Of a DNA stretch of 64,000 bases, positions 21,401 through 36,300 are shown piece after piece. This DNA is from Xanthoparmelia taractica (Eukaryota > Ascomycota > Lecanoromycetes > Lecanorales > Parmeliaceae): positions 186,001-250,000 of the forward strand of contig JANQBS010000026.1 in assembly GCA_033085395.1 (NCBI GenBank), given 5' to 3'. Within the stretch, counting starts at the first letter, position 1, and each line of letters opens with the position of its first letter. The notes beneath the pieces were generated by a model that was given only the letters and a program-made list of their open reading frames with translations, made no database searches and had not been told where the DNA came from. The position numbers were made by a program, and so were the translations under genes.

Positions 21401-24400
21401 CGACGTAAAAGATAAGAAGATTAAAAATAATAATATAAAGAATATTAATAAAAGAGAAATTAAGATAATAAACGTTATATCGTTTTAATATTATTATTAA
21501 CGTTTAATAGCTTATATTCTTATAATAATCTTATTTTAACGATTTAAAATAGAATTATACGAAAGAGTCGAGTAATAATTAAAATAAATATTAATTATAA
21601 ACGTATCGCGACACTATAGAGTCTAATAGTAATAAATCCCAGCTATATTAAGAATCTTAATTATCTATTTTATCGATATATAAGAGCTATAATCGTATAC
21701 TACGAATTATAGATAAAGATAGCGAATTACGTGATATTATTAATAAGATTTAAATAATTTATATTATTATAATCTTCTCTATTAATATTAAAGATAATTT
21801 CGAGGATATTAAATTAATTTTAAAAAAAAGATCATCTTAGTGTAGCGAATAACTCGATAAATATATATATGTTTTTAATATTAAAGATATTAACGCTATT
21901 TCTAATTATTAATATTCTTATTTAATAGCTATTAATTAAGATCGTTTAAAAGCTCGATATTTAAAATATTTAAAAGCGAGACGAGAGTCTTAATATTAAT
22001 ATATTTAATTAATTATAAAAAGACGTAATATATAGCGACGAAGTAAAATAAAGAGTAAGTAAGTTAATCTTTATAAAATTTAATATATATAAATATTATT
22101 AGCGAGAGATTAACGAGAAGTCAAATCGAGAATAATTATAAAATATATTTTATTTTCTTACGTAGTAAGTTATTCGCTAAGATCTAAAGTATTAATTAAT
22201 ATACGTAGCTCTAAGATCGAATAGAAATCCTAGACTTATATTCTATTCGTATTATACTAAGTACGTAACTTCGAGAAATAATATTATTTTTTATTATATT
22301 AATATAAATATATCGAGTTTTCTCGAATTAGAATATAGAAATATTATTATTTAGAATTCTATCTCGCTAGATAACGAGTCTCTAAATAAAAATTATACGA
22401 AGATAATCTTCGAATTTTTCTATAATATAAGAATAAAATAGACGACTCTAAAGAAGCGAATTATAAAAGATTAAGATCTTAAGATCTTAGAATTTATTAA
22501 AAATATTATTATAATTTATATTAAAGAGAATATTAAGCGATAAGACGATTTTATCTCGATTTTCTATTAGCGAGATTAAATAAGAATATCTAGATTTAAG
22601 ATTATTTATAGATTTACGATAATAAAGCGAGATTATAAAAAATAGCGTCGAATAATTTTATTATAATTCGTCGACGTTAGAGAGAATAACTTTACTTTAG
22701 ATTACGAGAAGTCTAATAGTTAAGAAAATCTATATTTTATTTATATTATTTAAATAGTTTCTATTAAAACGCTCTTTAACTATCTAAATATATATAATCG
22801 TATATTATATAAATTTCTCGTTAGCGTATAATTATATCTAAACTTTCTCGTATTATAAGCTTTAGTTTATCGACGCACTTAGATTAATTTATAAGTACTT
22901 CGATAAGTAATAATTCTTCTAAGTAATAATCGAGAATAAATAAAACGAATTATTAATATAAGTGATTTGAATATTCTTCGGGCTTTTAAGATAACGTTTT
23001 AAGAATAAATAATAATTAAGATAATAAGCTTTAATGTAAACTCGTATTATTAAATATTAACTAATATTTCGTAAGTTTATATAAGTCGTGATAAATAAAA
23101 TTTAAAAATAAATAAGAGATCGAGATAAGAAGTTAAATACGCTATAGCTAAATATATATAATCTTAAACTATCGAGCGATATTAGATCGTATACTATATC
23201 GTTATAATTTTTAATAAATATTATCTTTATAATTAATAAATTACTTATAATTCGCCTATTAATAAGATAATTAATATATATCTTTAATAAGTTAACTTCG
23301 TAATTTAAACGTAGCTAGTTTTTACTTTAATATAATCTCGCGCTATTTCTTATACTTCTTTTTCTTTAAATCGTATATTTAATTAATTATCTTAATACTA
23401 AATTAAATATTAAAGTCGTCGCATATAGACGTATAATTTATATATTCTTAATAAATTATCTAGTTATGTTCGCTCTAAATAAGTCTCTCTATAACGAGAC
23501 TTATATATTTCTTACGTTATACTTATTCTCGCTATAGAACTTCTATATTAAAATTAATCTAAGAAATTAAATCGTAAAAATTATTATAAAGAATCTTATA
23601 ATAGATATAAGGCGAAAGAAGAATATATATAACGCGTTAAAGAAGAAAATAGAGAGACGATATCTTATTAAGACGAGATTAGATATTTCGATAAATAGAA
23701 TTAAATTCGCGAAAGCTTTTATATAGCTAAAGAATATATTTTTATCTATATTTTATTAAAATATTTTTAAAATATAATTAAAAAAGTATAAGCTAATTAT
23801 AGCGAGAAAGATTATTAACTTATATTTATATTATCGCAAGAGAAAGCGATTATTTATAATAATTCTATTATTAACTAAGACGATATCGAAGATATACTTT
23901 TTATCTCTTAATAAAATCGATATATTTACGTAATCGAGTTTAACTACTCGCTATATAATCTTTTATATCTTAAAAATATTAAAGAAAAAGAAGTTTTTAT
24001 CGAATATTATATCGAAAGAGCTTAAGTTTAATATATTTGAAAAATTATTAAAGAAGAAGAGCGTATATCGATCGAATATACTCGAGCGAATTATATATAA
24101 AATTAAGAATATAAACTTAAAAATAAATATCGCTTGTAAATTCAGAGCGATCGTATTATAAATATATAAAAATAAAGAGAATTTAATCGCCTTTACTATT
24201 AAGATCGCTAAGTACGAAAATCTAGATATTTATTTAATATATCTAGCTTTATTATCTTTCTATTAAGCTAATTAAAACTTAGTTCTTATTTATTATATAT
24301 TATTAATAATAATACGTAAAAAATTATTTATTCGATATCGATAATCGCGATTAAATTTATATAATAGTATTGATTTCTAATTAGTACTTAATAGTCTTAA

Positions 24401-25603
24401 TAACTAGATATATTAAGCTAATTAAATTTATTATTTAGCTTATATAAGAATACTCTAGCTAGTCTTATCTTTATAATAATATAATTATAATACGCTAATC
24501 TATTTAATTCTCTTATTTCTATAGCGACGAAAGATTATCTCTTACTTCTTTTCGTAATAATTTAATTATTTATATACTCTACGATCTTAAGCTTTTCGCA
24601 TCTTAACGTAATATTATATACGCTTTATTAATAGATATAAGATATCTAATACTTAGATAAATAACGATATTAAATAAAAAGAAATAATAATAAATAGCGA
24701 CGAAGATAACTTAAATAAAGTTATAGAAGCAAAAGATACGCGTGTTAGAATATACTATTTTATTCGATATATTAATACGCTATATAATAAGTAGACGCAA
24801 GAAGTTATTAAATATTTTAATATTATTAATAACGATAAAGAGAATATAAACGTTAAAAGCTCGAGATCGAAATAAAGAAAAGAAGATTAATCTATCGAAG
24901 TCTAAGATCGAATTACGACGTATCTAATTACTTATAATTACGTTAGATTCTCGCTAATAAAAATAAATTACGTGAATTTATTAAACAAGTTAAATAGCTT
25001 AGATAAAGATCGAAAGAATATAATTATCGATAATATAAGTAAACTTATCTTCTTATCGAATATTAAATACGCTAATAACGTAAATAATCGATAGAACTCG
25101 ACGATAATAGACTTTAGTCGCGAAAGTTAACGATTATTAATACGAGAAATAATCTTTATAATTCTTAGACGAGAATCTAATTACGTATAAAGTAAGATAA
25201 TAATTATTCGTTATTAATATTAGATCGTAAATAATAATTAAAAAATAATTATATATAAAATAATAAAGAATATTATAGATCGATTACAATAAACGCTTTC
25301 TCTTTTCTTTTTATTCACGACTTATTTTTAATAAAATATACTAATATCTTAATAGTCGTCTAATTCTAGCTTTATCGAAGACTTAATCGAGTAAGCTTAA
25401 TAATCGAGCTCGATAAGTCTTATCTTAAATTCTTTTTTTCTCTCTTCTTATATAACTTTATTTTTATACTTATATCGTAATATACTTTAAGCGATATCGA
25501 AAGTAAATATTTATCTTCTTAATTCTAAATAAATAATACTATTATATATATTATATAAAGAGAACTTTACTAATATAATTTAAGAATAATAGTCGATCTT
25601 ACG
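12440..25603. other. AT-rich RIP-mutated DNA, not classifiable
   Basis: More than 13 kb without a believable gene. CpA and TpG are nearly absent, TpA is abundant and residual C is mostly in CpG. Codon-like texture remains on both strands, so this is almost certainly old transposon sequence. Translation of the minus strand between about 13.4 and 16 kb and the plus strand between about 20 and 25 kb gave no motif I could name. The right end (25604-25608, ataag) is the left target-site duplication of the chromovirus. Confidence 0.7.
19611..19710. repeat. Three tandem copies of a 30-bp unit
   Basis: The unit starts ttaatattatttatatcttt and recurs at 19611, 19641 and 19671 with few changes. A 30-bp period equals 10 codons and may be a remnant of a repeated segment in a lost protein, or a simple AT-rich expansion. 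Confidence 0.7.
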
Positions 25604-25608
25604 ATAAG

Positions 25609-25815
25609 TGTTACGAGTGTAACGATCACATAGGTCTGCAATATCAAGTCGACTTACCTTTCCAATTGGGACTACGGCTTTCCTTTTCAATTGGGACTAG
25701 CCCCTATAGACCTTGACGTTTCTTATAGATATTTCTTCTCAGGTAGATAGTTTCTCCTTAGACTTAATTTATTCGTTACATATTATTATTAACTTAATCT
25801 AATTGCAGTTCTAAT
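25609..25815 (+). repeat. 5' LTR of chromovirus family 1
   Basis: 207 bp aligning to 32100-32307. It starts TG and ends TA, the latter explained by CA to TA mutation. It contains the duplicated phrase tttc(c)aattgggacta. Confidence 0.9.
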
Positions 25816-28800
25816 ATTAAATTAAGTCTCACTTTCTTATTACGCTCGTAGAACGTGCGAGCTAAAAGAATTCGTTTACGATGTGATCGACGACTCCGAA
25901 AGACATTGACACGCATTATCTTAGATTCGATATTTTTTAAATTATACGAACGTACTATTAGAAGATCTAAATTATATGAAATTACTAAAGGCTCGTAAGC
26001 AAGCGAGATTAAAGAAATTGTAGTAAGATAGCTCTTAAATTATACGGAGTGCTCTCTCTTAGTTAAATATTAATATCTACTTAATACTTAATACTCGACA
26101 CTCGACCTCGCGGCGCGATTATAAGTTACGCGATTAGTCTATCGATTAATATACTCTAAACGTGTTTCTAGCACGGTTTAGTCGTTTCATTATTAATTAG
26201 TGTAGTAGTTAAAGTCGTGTATATGCGCTAATAAGAATTACTTATATAACTTACTTCTCGACACCTCGCATTAATAGAGTATTCTCTAAAATCTATTCGT
26301 CTATAAGTATATCTTATTTAAATAACTATTTCTTGTATTTTAATCGACTCAGGGCACTTACTATAAACTTAGTTAAGTTCGTTCTTATCGTATTAATTTT
26401 AATTTTAATTTAGGCGAGTTTCGTATAAAAAAGTAATTCTATTTAAAAGATTAAAGAAAATTATCACTTTCTTATAAAATCGGACGATATCTTAATATCA
26501 CACACTTAACGATCTATTTATAGTCTTTATAGAATACCTCGAGACATTAAGCAAAGCGCGAGGGGTCTTTAGACGAACACCGACCTTATAATCTACTCTA
26601 CGCTACCTCTTAATCTAGAACGCCATCTTAAGAATACTCTAAATCGATGAGTATCTATATTATTTAGAAACACTCTTCACGTATTCGAGAATCTTATCTT
26701 CGTCTAAAATATAGTTACTTAAGAATAGCTTATTTAATAGATAAATACGAACTCTAAAGAGTTTCTAACTATTTTAAATAAGCTTCGCGAATAACGCGAT
26801 CTCGAGGTGAAAGTTATTTAATTATATAATTTCTTATGTAAAGATAATTCGAATTATAAGTAGAAGTATAAAAAAGAATAAAAAAAAAGAAGAAGATTAG
26901 AATCGTATTCGATCGAGTTTAACTAGCTCGTGATTATTTATAATAATAAATATAGAATCTTTAGCAATAACTTCGAAGATCTCGTAAGAAATCTATTAAT
27001 TTAATATAGATTTAAACCTTAGCTAGACGCTTCGAAAAGTTCTTATATTCTCTAATATTAATCGACGATAAAGAATCTTAACAAAATAATTGAATTAGTT
27101 AAATGTCTAATAAGTTAAAGATTAATTAAGATTATTTACGTTAAGTTACGTATTAGTAAAAAAGTAGCTAAAGTTATCTATACTTAATCTTATCGTTTAA
27201 GCTTCGATCTTTATTAAATTATCGATAAGATTTTAGATAATTTATAGAAGTTATTCGAGGACTCGAATCGTAAAGTAAATAAAGCTCGCGAATATAAGGT
27301 CTTAGAGTAGAAAAATCTCTCGTTTAGCGACTTCTATTAAGACTTTAGACGTCTCGCTCTAAAGTTAAGTGTATTAGATAAAATATAACTTCGAAATATA
27401 AATAAGAAGCTCGCTTCTCGTTTTCGCATAACTTAAACTAACTCTTCTATCGAGTTTATCACGATATTCGCTCTAAAAATATTCTTAACTCGAATAGATA
27501 ATAAGTATCGTATTATATATTAGAAGAAGGTAATTAAGAAGATTAAGAATATAATAAGTAAGGCCCGAGTCTCTAAGCGTATAACGTTTATCTCTAATTA
27601 TATAAATATCTCTTTTTCTCGAATAAATCTAATTTCTCGATATTCTTTCTTTTCTATTATAAAGTAATAATAGCGAAAGACTATTAAGAATTAGAAGAAG
27701 AGTATCTACTATATCTATTATGAGAAGAGATATTTATTCTTCGCTTATTTAAAATATCGATTTTCTTATCGAGTTAATAAGATAGAAGATTAGACTAAAG
27801 AGAATTTCGTGAAATCGAAGTCTAAACAATTCGATTCGGAAAACTCGTAATCTTATTTATAATTACGAATTAAGATAAGATTCTATTCTTATATAATTTA
27901 GAGAAAACTCGACGTAAGTTATTCGCTTCGAAATCGTTTTTAGCTCGAGAAAGTCTAACTTTTCAAGAAAAGATCTATCACGTTTAAATTCTTATCGATA
28001 TAAAGGTTATCGAGTACGCGTTCGTTAATAAACGTCTAATTTATAAGATTTATTAGCTACTAGATATATAATTTATTTCTCTTATAAAGTCTAGATTAAT
28101 TCAAGACTATAACGAGTAGCTTAATAAGAAATTTATTACTTACGCCATATACTCAAATCTTATTCTTTCGAGATATAAGAAATTTATAGTTTTAATGCTT
28201 ATAATAGATTTAAGATAATATATAGTTATTCTAGATAAATTATAAATAAATCGCTTTAACGTACTTCTAGATATAAGTAACGACTTTATTCTCTTTCGAG
28301 ATTATTTATTATAAACTTCTTTTATTCTTATTATTTATTTCTTTATTAAATCGATATTCTTAATTAAGACTTCTAAATTAATTAAATCTCGATTAAAGAT
28401 TCTCACTCGTCTTTAATCTATATCTAAGAATTATTTATTCTCTATTTATAGCATCGCTACTATTTTATTTACGATATTAATTAAGCAGACGAAGTATTTT
28501 AAAACTTACTTATTCGCGATATCGATAAAAGATATCGATTAGAAAATAATATATGACACTAAGTCTCGAGCGAAAGAAATTAATCTTTCTTTAGTAAAGA
28601 CTATTACTTAGAATCTAAGCGACGTCAAGAAGTAATTTTCTTCTAAGTATTATAAGTATCTAGATATCTTTAATCGTTTTAAGGTCGATTAGCTCTCTTC
28701 GTATCGCCCTTATAATTATAAGATCGAATTTCTTAGTAACTTCAAGTCGTCTTAAAGTCGCGTTTATTATATATCTTTTTATAAGCTTTAGAAGATTAAA

Positions 28801-28879
28801 GAGTATTTAATAAATAATCTATTTAAGGGCTTTATCACTCTTAATAAGACTTCTTACTCGTTATTAATTCTATTTATCT

Positions 28880-31800
28880 TAAAGATTAACGATAATCTTC
28901 GTTTTTATATAAATTATCGAAAATTAAACGCTATAACGAAACGTAATTAATATTTACTTTCTTTAATAGAGAAGGTTATTAATAAAATTAGAGAATATCG
29001 ATATTTTATTCGCCTAGATATTATCGCCGCATTTAATAAGCTACGAATAAACCCCGATAATAAGAATTATACGACCTTTATTATAGCTCTCGAAGTTTAT
29101 AAGTATCGAGTACTATCCTTTAAACTAACAAATAAATTAAGTATCTTTTAATACTATATTAATAATATTCTATTTGATTTTCTAAACGACTTCTATTAAG
29201 TCTATCTAGACGATATTCTTATTTATAATTAAAAGAAGACGAAATATTAAAAGCACGTTAAATAAGTTCTTTAACGTCTACGAAAGACTAATCTATAGAT
29301 TAATATTAAGAAATACGAATTCGATATAAAAGAGATCGTATTTCTAAGAGTTATTATATTAAGAATTAATCTACGAATAAACTCTCGTAAGATCGAGATT
29401 ATACTTAATTAAAGTATCTCTACGAATCTAAAAGAGATTTAAGACTTTATAAGATTTATAAACTTCTATCGACGCTTTATTTATAAGTTTTTTAAGTTAA
29501 TTAGATTTCTAATTAATCTTACGAAGAAGAATACTTTCTTCGTCTAAAATAAGATCTACGTTAAGTCGTTCGACGATCTTAAAAAGCGTGTAATTACTAT
29601 CTTAATTCTACGCTATTTTAATTCTAAACGTTAAATTATTCTTAAAATTAATTCTTTTAATTATATACTAAAAGAAATCTTATCTTAATATAATAACGAT
29701 AAAGTTCTACACTCGATAATATTCTATGGTAAGAGTATAATTTTAGCGAAATATAACTATTATATTTATAATAAGAAGTTATTAGCGATTATTCGATGCT
29801 TTAAATACTAATAACTCGAACTAGAATATATCGAGCTATCTATTTAAGTATTTACTAATTATTAGACTCTAAAAACATTTATAAAAAATAAGAAGCTTAT
29901 ACGCCGTCAAGCTCGCTATGTAGATACTTTATTTGAATTTAACTTTTAAATTATCTTTCGTGCGGAAATAGCTAATAGCAAAGTCGACGCTCTAACGAGA
30001 ATATTATTATCTATCTTAGCGAACGAAGCTAATAAAAGAAATTAATATTAATATTAAACGATTCTTACTTCGGATCGCGTTTAAATTCGAGTTATAGAAG
30101 TCGAAGAAGATCTATTTAAACGAATTCATAAAGTTAATTAAAAGAATTCTATATATAACGAATTTTATAAAGCGATAAATTATAATTAGATTAAACTTTA
30201 TAATTATACGCTAAGTCGATATCGTATCGTTGATGAAGCCCTTTTTAAGAACGAACTATTATAAGTTTCGATCGAGTTTCATATAGAGCTATTAAGAAAG
30301 ATTTATAATTAATCTTCTAATAATTATCTAGAAATATAAAAAACGATTAACTTACTTCTACGTTACTACTATTAACCCGACTACGTTAAAATAATTAAAT
30401 AGTATATTCGTAACTATTATTACTATTAACGTAGTAAAGTCTTAAGGAATAAAACAAATAAACTCTTAATATTTCTTTTAATCTCTTAAGGTTAATAATA
30501 AGACGTTTTTATAAATTTTATTATAGATCTATTTCTATTAGACGATTTTAACGCTATCTATATCCTTATATATCGTCTTATAAAAAAATATTATTACGTA
30601 TCGTGTCACTAAAAAGATAACGATTATTTATTCAAGAAACTTATTTAAATTCTTATATAAAATCTTTTTCGATTACACGAATTATTATAATCTCTTATAT
30701 TAGATAGGGGTACTTAATTTATATCTACGCTTTAGAAAAGCCTCTATAAGCGACTACGTATTAAGATTAACTTATTTATTGTATATTATCTCGAAACGAA
30801 TAATTAGATCGAGAGGGCTAATTAGAATATAAAGCGAGATCTTCGTATCTATTATAACTACTTATAAGACGATTAAATTAAGTGAATCCTCATAATGAAA
30901 TTTAGTAATAATAATAATATCTTATTCGCTATATTTCTCACCCCCTTCTATTTTAATCGAGGTTTTTATTCTCGTATATTCTTCGATCGAGATTATATAT
31001 TCTATAAGATCACACGCGAACGTTTATAAGCCTTAAAGATAGAAGATATTATGACTAAGATGAAGGAGATTCTAAAGTTTGAACGATTATAACTAAGGAA
31101 GACACGCAGAGCTACGGGTCGGAAAGGTGTGGTATCTGTTGACCATAGTCGTTTTCAACTTTTTTTCAACTTTTTTTAAAAAATTATACCTTTTTAATCT
31201 ATTTATAGAATTTTATAATTACATAAGCGTTCGCTTAAGCTTTTTACGTATTTTTAGAATATAGAAAAATATTACGTAATATATCTATTAAAAACCCAAT
31301 GGGAGTATAGGATATCCTATACCTTTCGGTATGATATTCGAAAAACTAGTCCCATACCATCAAATATATCACACCTTTCCGACCCGTACGCAGAGCTATA
31401 AAGGCACAGATAAATAAATATTATAAGGAGGTTATTTACGATGTGGGCGACTAGGCCTAACTATCGTTCAAGAATATTAAAACTAAACGCCCCTATAAGG
31501 ACCTCGAAGATAAATAACTCGATTTATATAGAGTTCTAAAGCGAGTCGATACCTTATATCGTTTAGAACTTTTTTATAGTATAAGAATTTGTTTAATTTT
31601 CAGCTCTAAGATACTTAGATCTACGACTATAAACTCTCTATTAGAATAGAAGCACGATTCTCTTAAACTAATAATAGTTAACGAGAAAGAGTTATGAAAC
31701 GTGAATAATATACTGGACTTTAGGCGTTACTATAGACGTCTTTAATATAAAGTTAAATGAACCGACCTAAATAGAGATAACAACTAATACTATACGAATT

Positions 31801-31880
31801 AAGATAAGTTCGAAGACTCTAAGAAAGTGGTAAATAAATTTCATAGACGATATCTTAACAAATCGCGCTAGGCCCAATAG
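28880..31880 (+). pseudogene. Decayed pol (RT, RNase H, integrase, chromodomain) of family 1
   Basis: The frame survives as segments between many stops. The RT active-site block reads YLDDILIYN. The integrase part contains SRNLF and a C-terminal FKNIKTKRPYKDLEDK block, a common chromoviral GPF/GPY-region neighbour. The chromodomain region reads NEKEL-stop-NVNNILDF then YKVK-stop-TDL, matching the E-WEV--IL and YKVKW pattern with tryptophans turned to stops. The MITE at 31114-31387 interrupts it. Confidence 0.75.
31114..31387 (+). mobile_element. 274-bp Mutator-type MITE, copy 1, nested in the chromovirus
   Basis: Terminal inverted repeats start ACGGGTCGGAAAGGTGTG and match at both ends for about 18-22 bp. 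A perfect 10-bp duplication ACGCAGAGCT flanks it (31104-31113 and 31388-31397). Duplications of 9-11 bp are characteristic of Mutator-like transposons. There is no coding capacity. A palindrome around ggatatcc lies in its right half. Confidence 0.9.
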
Positions 31881-32099
31881 GGAACCAGACTTCGATTGAT
31901 TATTATTTATTATTTAAATCTATTCGCTAGCACCACGATAGACTTAGCGAAGAAGCTCGATTAGCTCCGAGCAAATCGAAACACCTCACACATCGTCCTC
32001 ATATCAGCATGCGTTCCTTCTAGACGTTCGAAATCATTTACGTATACGAATACTATTCTTCTATAGCGCTGAGATATCGCTATTTGAGAGAGAGGGTAA

Positions 32100-32307
32100 T
32101 GTTACGAGTGTGACGATCACATAGGTCTGTAATATCAAGTTGGCTTATCTTTTCAATTGGGACTACGGCTTTCCTTTCCAATTGGGACTAGTCCCTATAG
32201 GTCTTGGCGTCTCTTATAAATATCTTATTCCAGCTAGATAGTTCCTTCTTAGACTTAATTTATTCGTTATATACTATTATTAACTTGATCTAGTTGCAGT
32301 TCTAATA
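32100..32307 (+). repeat. 3' LTR of chromovirus family 1
   Basis: 208 bp aligning to the 5' LTR with mainly transition differences. It is followed by the ATAAG duplication at 32308-32312. Confidence 0.9.
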
Positions 32308-32312
32308 ATAAG

Positions 32313-33051
32313 CTTTATATTCTATATATTTATCGAAAAAATAAGTAAGTTCGATAATATTAGATAAACGAAAGAAATACGATACGATTATATTATTATC
32401 TTAATCTCGTAAAAACGATAATATATAAGATAACGATATTAATTATTAATAAGAATCTTTATATTATATATACGAAAGTATTAATGATATTATAATTTAA
32501 TCGAATTCGCGATATTATATATTAAATAAAAATCGTTAAAAAGATTATTAGCAAGAGTTTAATTTAATATAAAATAATTTTTATTTATCTTTATCTCTCT
32601 CGTCGAGATTAAGTTATTTAAAAATAAAGTCTTATTAAAAATATATCGCTAATAAAAATTAATTAAATCGTATTTTATCTTTCACGAATAGCGATAACGA
32701 TAAGACGCGAAGTTATATTATAAATATTCTTTAAAATAATAAGAAGTCTAGAAGTTAAACGAAATATTAATAGTCGAAGTATTATAAGCGTATTTTTAAC
32801 TCGATAATATCGATTTATATAATTAAAATTATAATAAAATAGATAAAAGACGATCTATCTTTATAATTAAAGTATAATCGAGATACTTTAAATAAATTTA
32901 TAACTCGTATATAACTATTAGAAAAGAGAAGACTTTACGAATTATTAAGATCTAATATTATAGATAATTAAATAGACTCGAGTAATATATCGATCTTAAT
33001 AAAGACGCGACGAATATATACTTTTATTTAATAAATGTAAGTAAGAGTTAA
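32313..33051. other. AT-rich RIP-mutated DNA between the chromovirus and MITE copy 2
   Basis: Host sequence into which the chromovirus inserted; it was contiguous with the DNA ending at 25603. No recognisable gene. Confidence 0.55.
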
Positions 33052-33061
33052 AGATATATTT

Positions 33062-33336
33062 ACGGGTCGGAAAGGTGTGGTATATTTGATGGTATGGGAC
33101 TGGTTTTTCGAATATCATATCGAAAGGTATGGGATATCCCATACTCCCATTGGGTTTTTAATAAATATATTACGTAATATTTTTTTTATATTCTAAAAAC
33201 AGGTAATAAGCTTAAGCGAACGCTTATATAATTATAAAATTCTATAAATAGATTAAAAAGATATAATTTTTTAAAAAAAGTTGAAAAAAAGTTGAAAACG
33301 AATATGGTCAACAGATACCACACCTTTCCGACTCGT
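33062..33336 (-). mobile_element. Mutator-type MITE, copy 2 (inverted)
   Basis: 275 bp, reverse orientation relative to copies 1 and 3, with the same termini. Flanks are agatatattt (33052-33061) and agatatatta (33337-33346), a 9-of-10 duplication. Confidence 0.9.
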
Positions 33337-33346
33337 AGATATATTA

Positions 33347-36300
33347 TAGCTTTTCGATCTTCTTAGTAACTTTAGATCTTAAGTTATAAATAAAACGTAA
33401 TATATTAATAAACTTATTATATTATAATATCGAATAAAAACGCGATCTTTTTAAGCGACTATAAAATAATCTTAATTTTATTTTAATAGATTATAATAAA
33501 TCTAAGAAACGTATAAGTCGACTCTATAGAAGTATTATATAACTTCTTTTTAGAGATATAATTAATTCTTAATATTAATAATTATTCTCGTATTATATCG
33601 CGTTTTCTTCTATAATTAAATAATAGCGTTTAAATTAAAATAGTAAAGCGCTTAACTCTTTTAGCTTTTCTTATTTAAAGTCGTGATTTTAATACTTATA
33701 ACGTTATATTACGCGATTTCCGAGTATAATCTAAATATTAAAAAAATTTAACGATAAAATAAATAGAAGATTAAAAATATATTTAACGCTTTATAAGAAA
33801 GACGTTATTAATTAAAGTATAATTATTTTTATATAAGTTAAGAACGTTTAAAATAATTAAGAAAAGAAGAGAAAGACGAAGATTATCGTTATAATTCGCT
33901 ATCGAATTTTTTAATATATAATAGACTTTATTACTTCTCTAGTAATTCGTAAGAATAAAGATCGCTTCGCGAATTTACTTAAAAATCTTAAAGCTATATT
34001 AAATTACGAAGTCGTCGCGCGCGAGATTAAAGAGAGAAACTCTATACACTTTAGTTAATCTAATTATTTTTATTAAAGAGTAATAAATAATATTAAAGAT
34101 AATAAGAGTAAGAAGATAGATTATTTTATAACTCGATTATCTATAAAAAGACTTAATAACTAATATTACTCTTAATATATAAAGAAGTTTAAAAATATTA
34201 GAGTACAGGCGCGTAGAAGAGATAGTTAGACGAAGATAACAATAAGAATAACGAAGATATATATATTTTAATACTTAGATATAACGACGATCGACTCTTA
34301 AAGCAAATCGTCGCTAATAATAAATAAATACTTAATAAATTACGACCTAGAGATAATCTAAGAGATAAAGAGTATCTTTAATAAAGAGAGAATATTATAA
34401 GCGATAAAAGATATAAGATTATTTAAAGCGAGTTAGATAATAAAGTAATAGAGCTTAGAATAAATATAATAGATCGCGAATTAAGCGAGTAATATTAGAA
34501 TTAGTCTAGATATAAATAGATTAAAATAAAGATCGACTTTAAGAAATATTAATATTTTCTTTAACTATATTTACGATAAAAGTAAGTATAATATTAACTA
34601 TTAAGATAGACTTAACGTAATCTCGATCTTAAATAATATAGATAATTAAAATATATACGAAAAGAGTAATAATCTATTAAAAGTATAAGTATAATGCGAT
34701 AGATAAAGACGCGATAATTGCGAAAGTAATAGATTTAGAATAAAGATCGCGGCTAACTAAATTTTTTATAACTATAGATTAAATCATGAAACTCGCTAAT
34801 ATCGCTAATAATTAAAAGAGTTATTAATAATATTAACGAGAATTAAAAGTTGCTAATCGAGCTTATCGAGCTTTTAATAATAGATATAAACTAACGAATA
34901 TTATTAATAACGCTAGAGAGTAAAGTCTATTAAAATCTAAATTTACTTTTTGCCGATAATAATAGCTTAGACGAACGTTCTAGAGTTATTAGTTAATATA
35001 TTAAGTTATAATTACTCGCGTATCTCGAGTAGCGATTTATATTATATCTAAACGAATTAATTTATTAACTATTCGACGAATTCGATCTCGTTATCGATAG
35101 GAGTATCGTTTAAAGAACTTTATATCGTCTTAATTAATCTTGTAAATAGATAAGAAGAATTATTAGCTAGCGTAACGTATTTCTACGAGAAAGCTAATTC
35201 GCTACGCTAATTTATTAATCTTTCTAGATAAATCGACGACTTATAAGCGAATTAATAAGTAGCTCGTTAACTTTATTAATTAAATATCAACGTCTATAAG
35301 CGATAGAAAGTATAAATAAGCTTTTTTAGATATAAGATCGTGAGTTAATAAAGAATTTAAGCGATCTAAGAGATAAAGTCTACTATCTACGTTTATTATA
35401 TAAGATTATTTCTTATAAATTATTCTTTAAGGATTCGTAACTTAAGAGATATTTATTAACTTCGTACGCGATTACGTTTTTCTCTATTACGATAATTATA
35501 GTAGAAGTAAATCTCGAATAATAATTATATATAATAATATTTTAGTATATTACTATTTTAAGCTTATACGTATATATTACGAGATAGAAATATTATTAAA
35601 ATATCTATCTTTATACTCGTCGAATTTAAATTTTATTAAAATTTTATTTTTAATCTTAAAGACGTGAATTAAGAGATATTAAGATATAGCTATATTATTC
35701 TTTAACGATAAGAAATATAACAATTTTATAGATCTCGTAATTCACGCGTAGAAGAATAGATATAACGCGAATAACCTGTCGAAGAAATAAGATATATTAT
35801 AGAAGTTATAAGAAAATAAATACTATTAAGAAGATTAATAAAAAGTAATTTTATAATTTTATAAAAATTTATTATAATTACGAAAATAGCTATATAATAT
35901 CTTTATTGTTATTTAATAATAACGCGTTATTATCTAATTCGTCGTGAAACTTCTCTTATTACTATTTACACTCTAATCTCTTATTCTTCTTAATAAATTA
36001 TAAAATAAACTTAAATCTTCGAGATAAAGAAATTATTAAAGAAGAAATATATATTAAGACGCGATCTAGCTTCTTTTTACGCTTAAATGTCTTTATATTA
36101 TTAATTAATTCACGCTTAATATTAGATTTAATATCTAACTTCTCTTATTTATACTCGTAATTATTAGTTTTTTATTCCTAGATATAATAAGACTTATAAT
36201 ATTTATTTAATAGCTTTCTCTTTATATCTTTTAATATTCTCTATTTATTTATTAAAATATCTAGCTTTATATTTTTAATAAAGTCTTTTAAATTTACGTC

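Larger units (their letters stand above)
25609..32307 (+). mobile_element. Complete Ty3/gypsy chromovirus, RIP-inactivated (family 1)
   Basis: Two LTRs (25609-25815 and 32100-32307) beginning TGTTACGAGTGT bound a 6.7-kb element with a perfect 5-bp duplication ATAAG (25604-25608 and 32308-32312). A polypurine tract GAGAGAGAGGG (32086-32096) precedes the 3' LTR. Plus-strand translation with many stops gives reverse transcriptase landmarks in order (NYRKLNAITKRN near 28915, RLDIIAAFNKLRINPD near 29005, VYLDDILIYN near 29200), FINFYRRFI near 29460, an RNase H/integrase linker (KLIRRQARYVDTLFEFNF near 29890) and a C-terminal chromodomain-like stretch near 31680-31860. Stops and lost residues fit C to T change on either strand. 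A 274-bp MITE is inserted at 31114. Confidence 0.9.
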
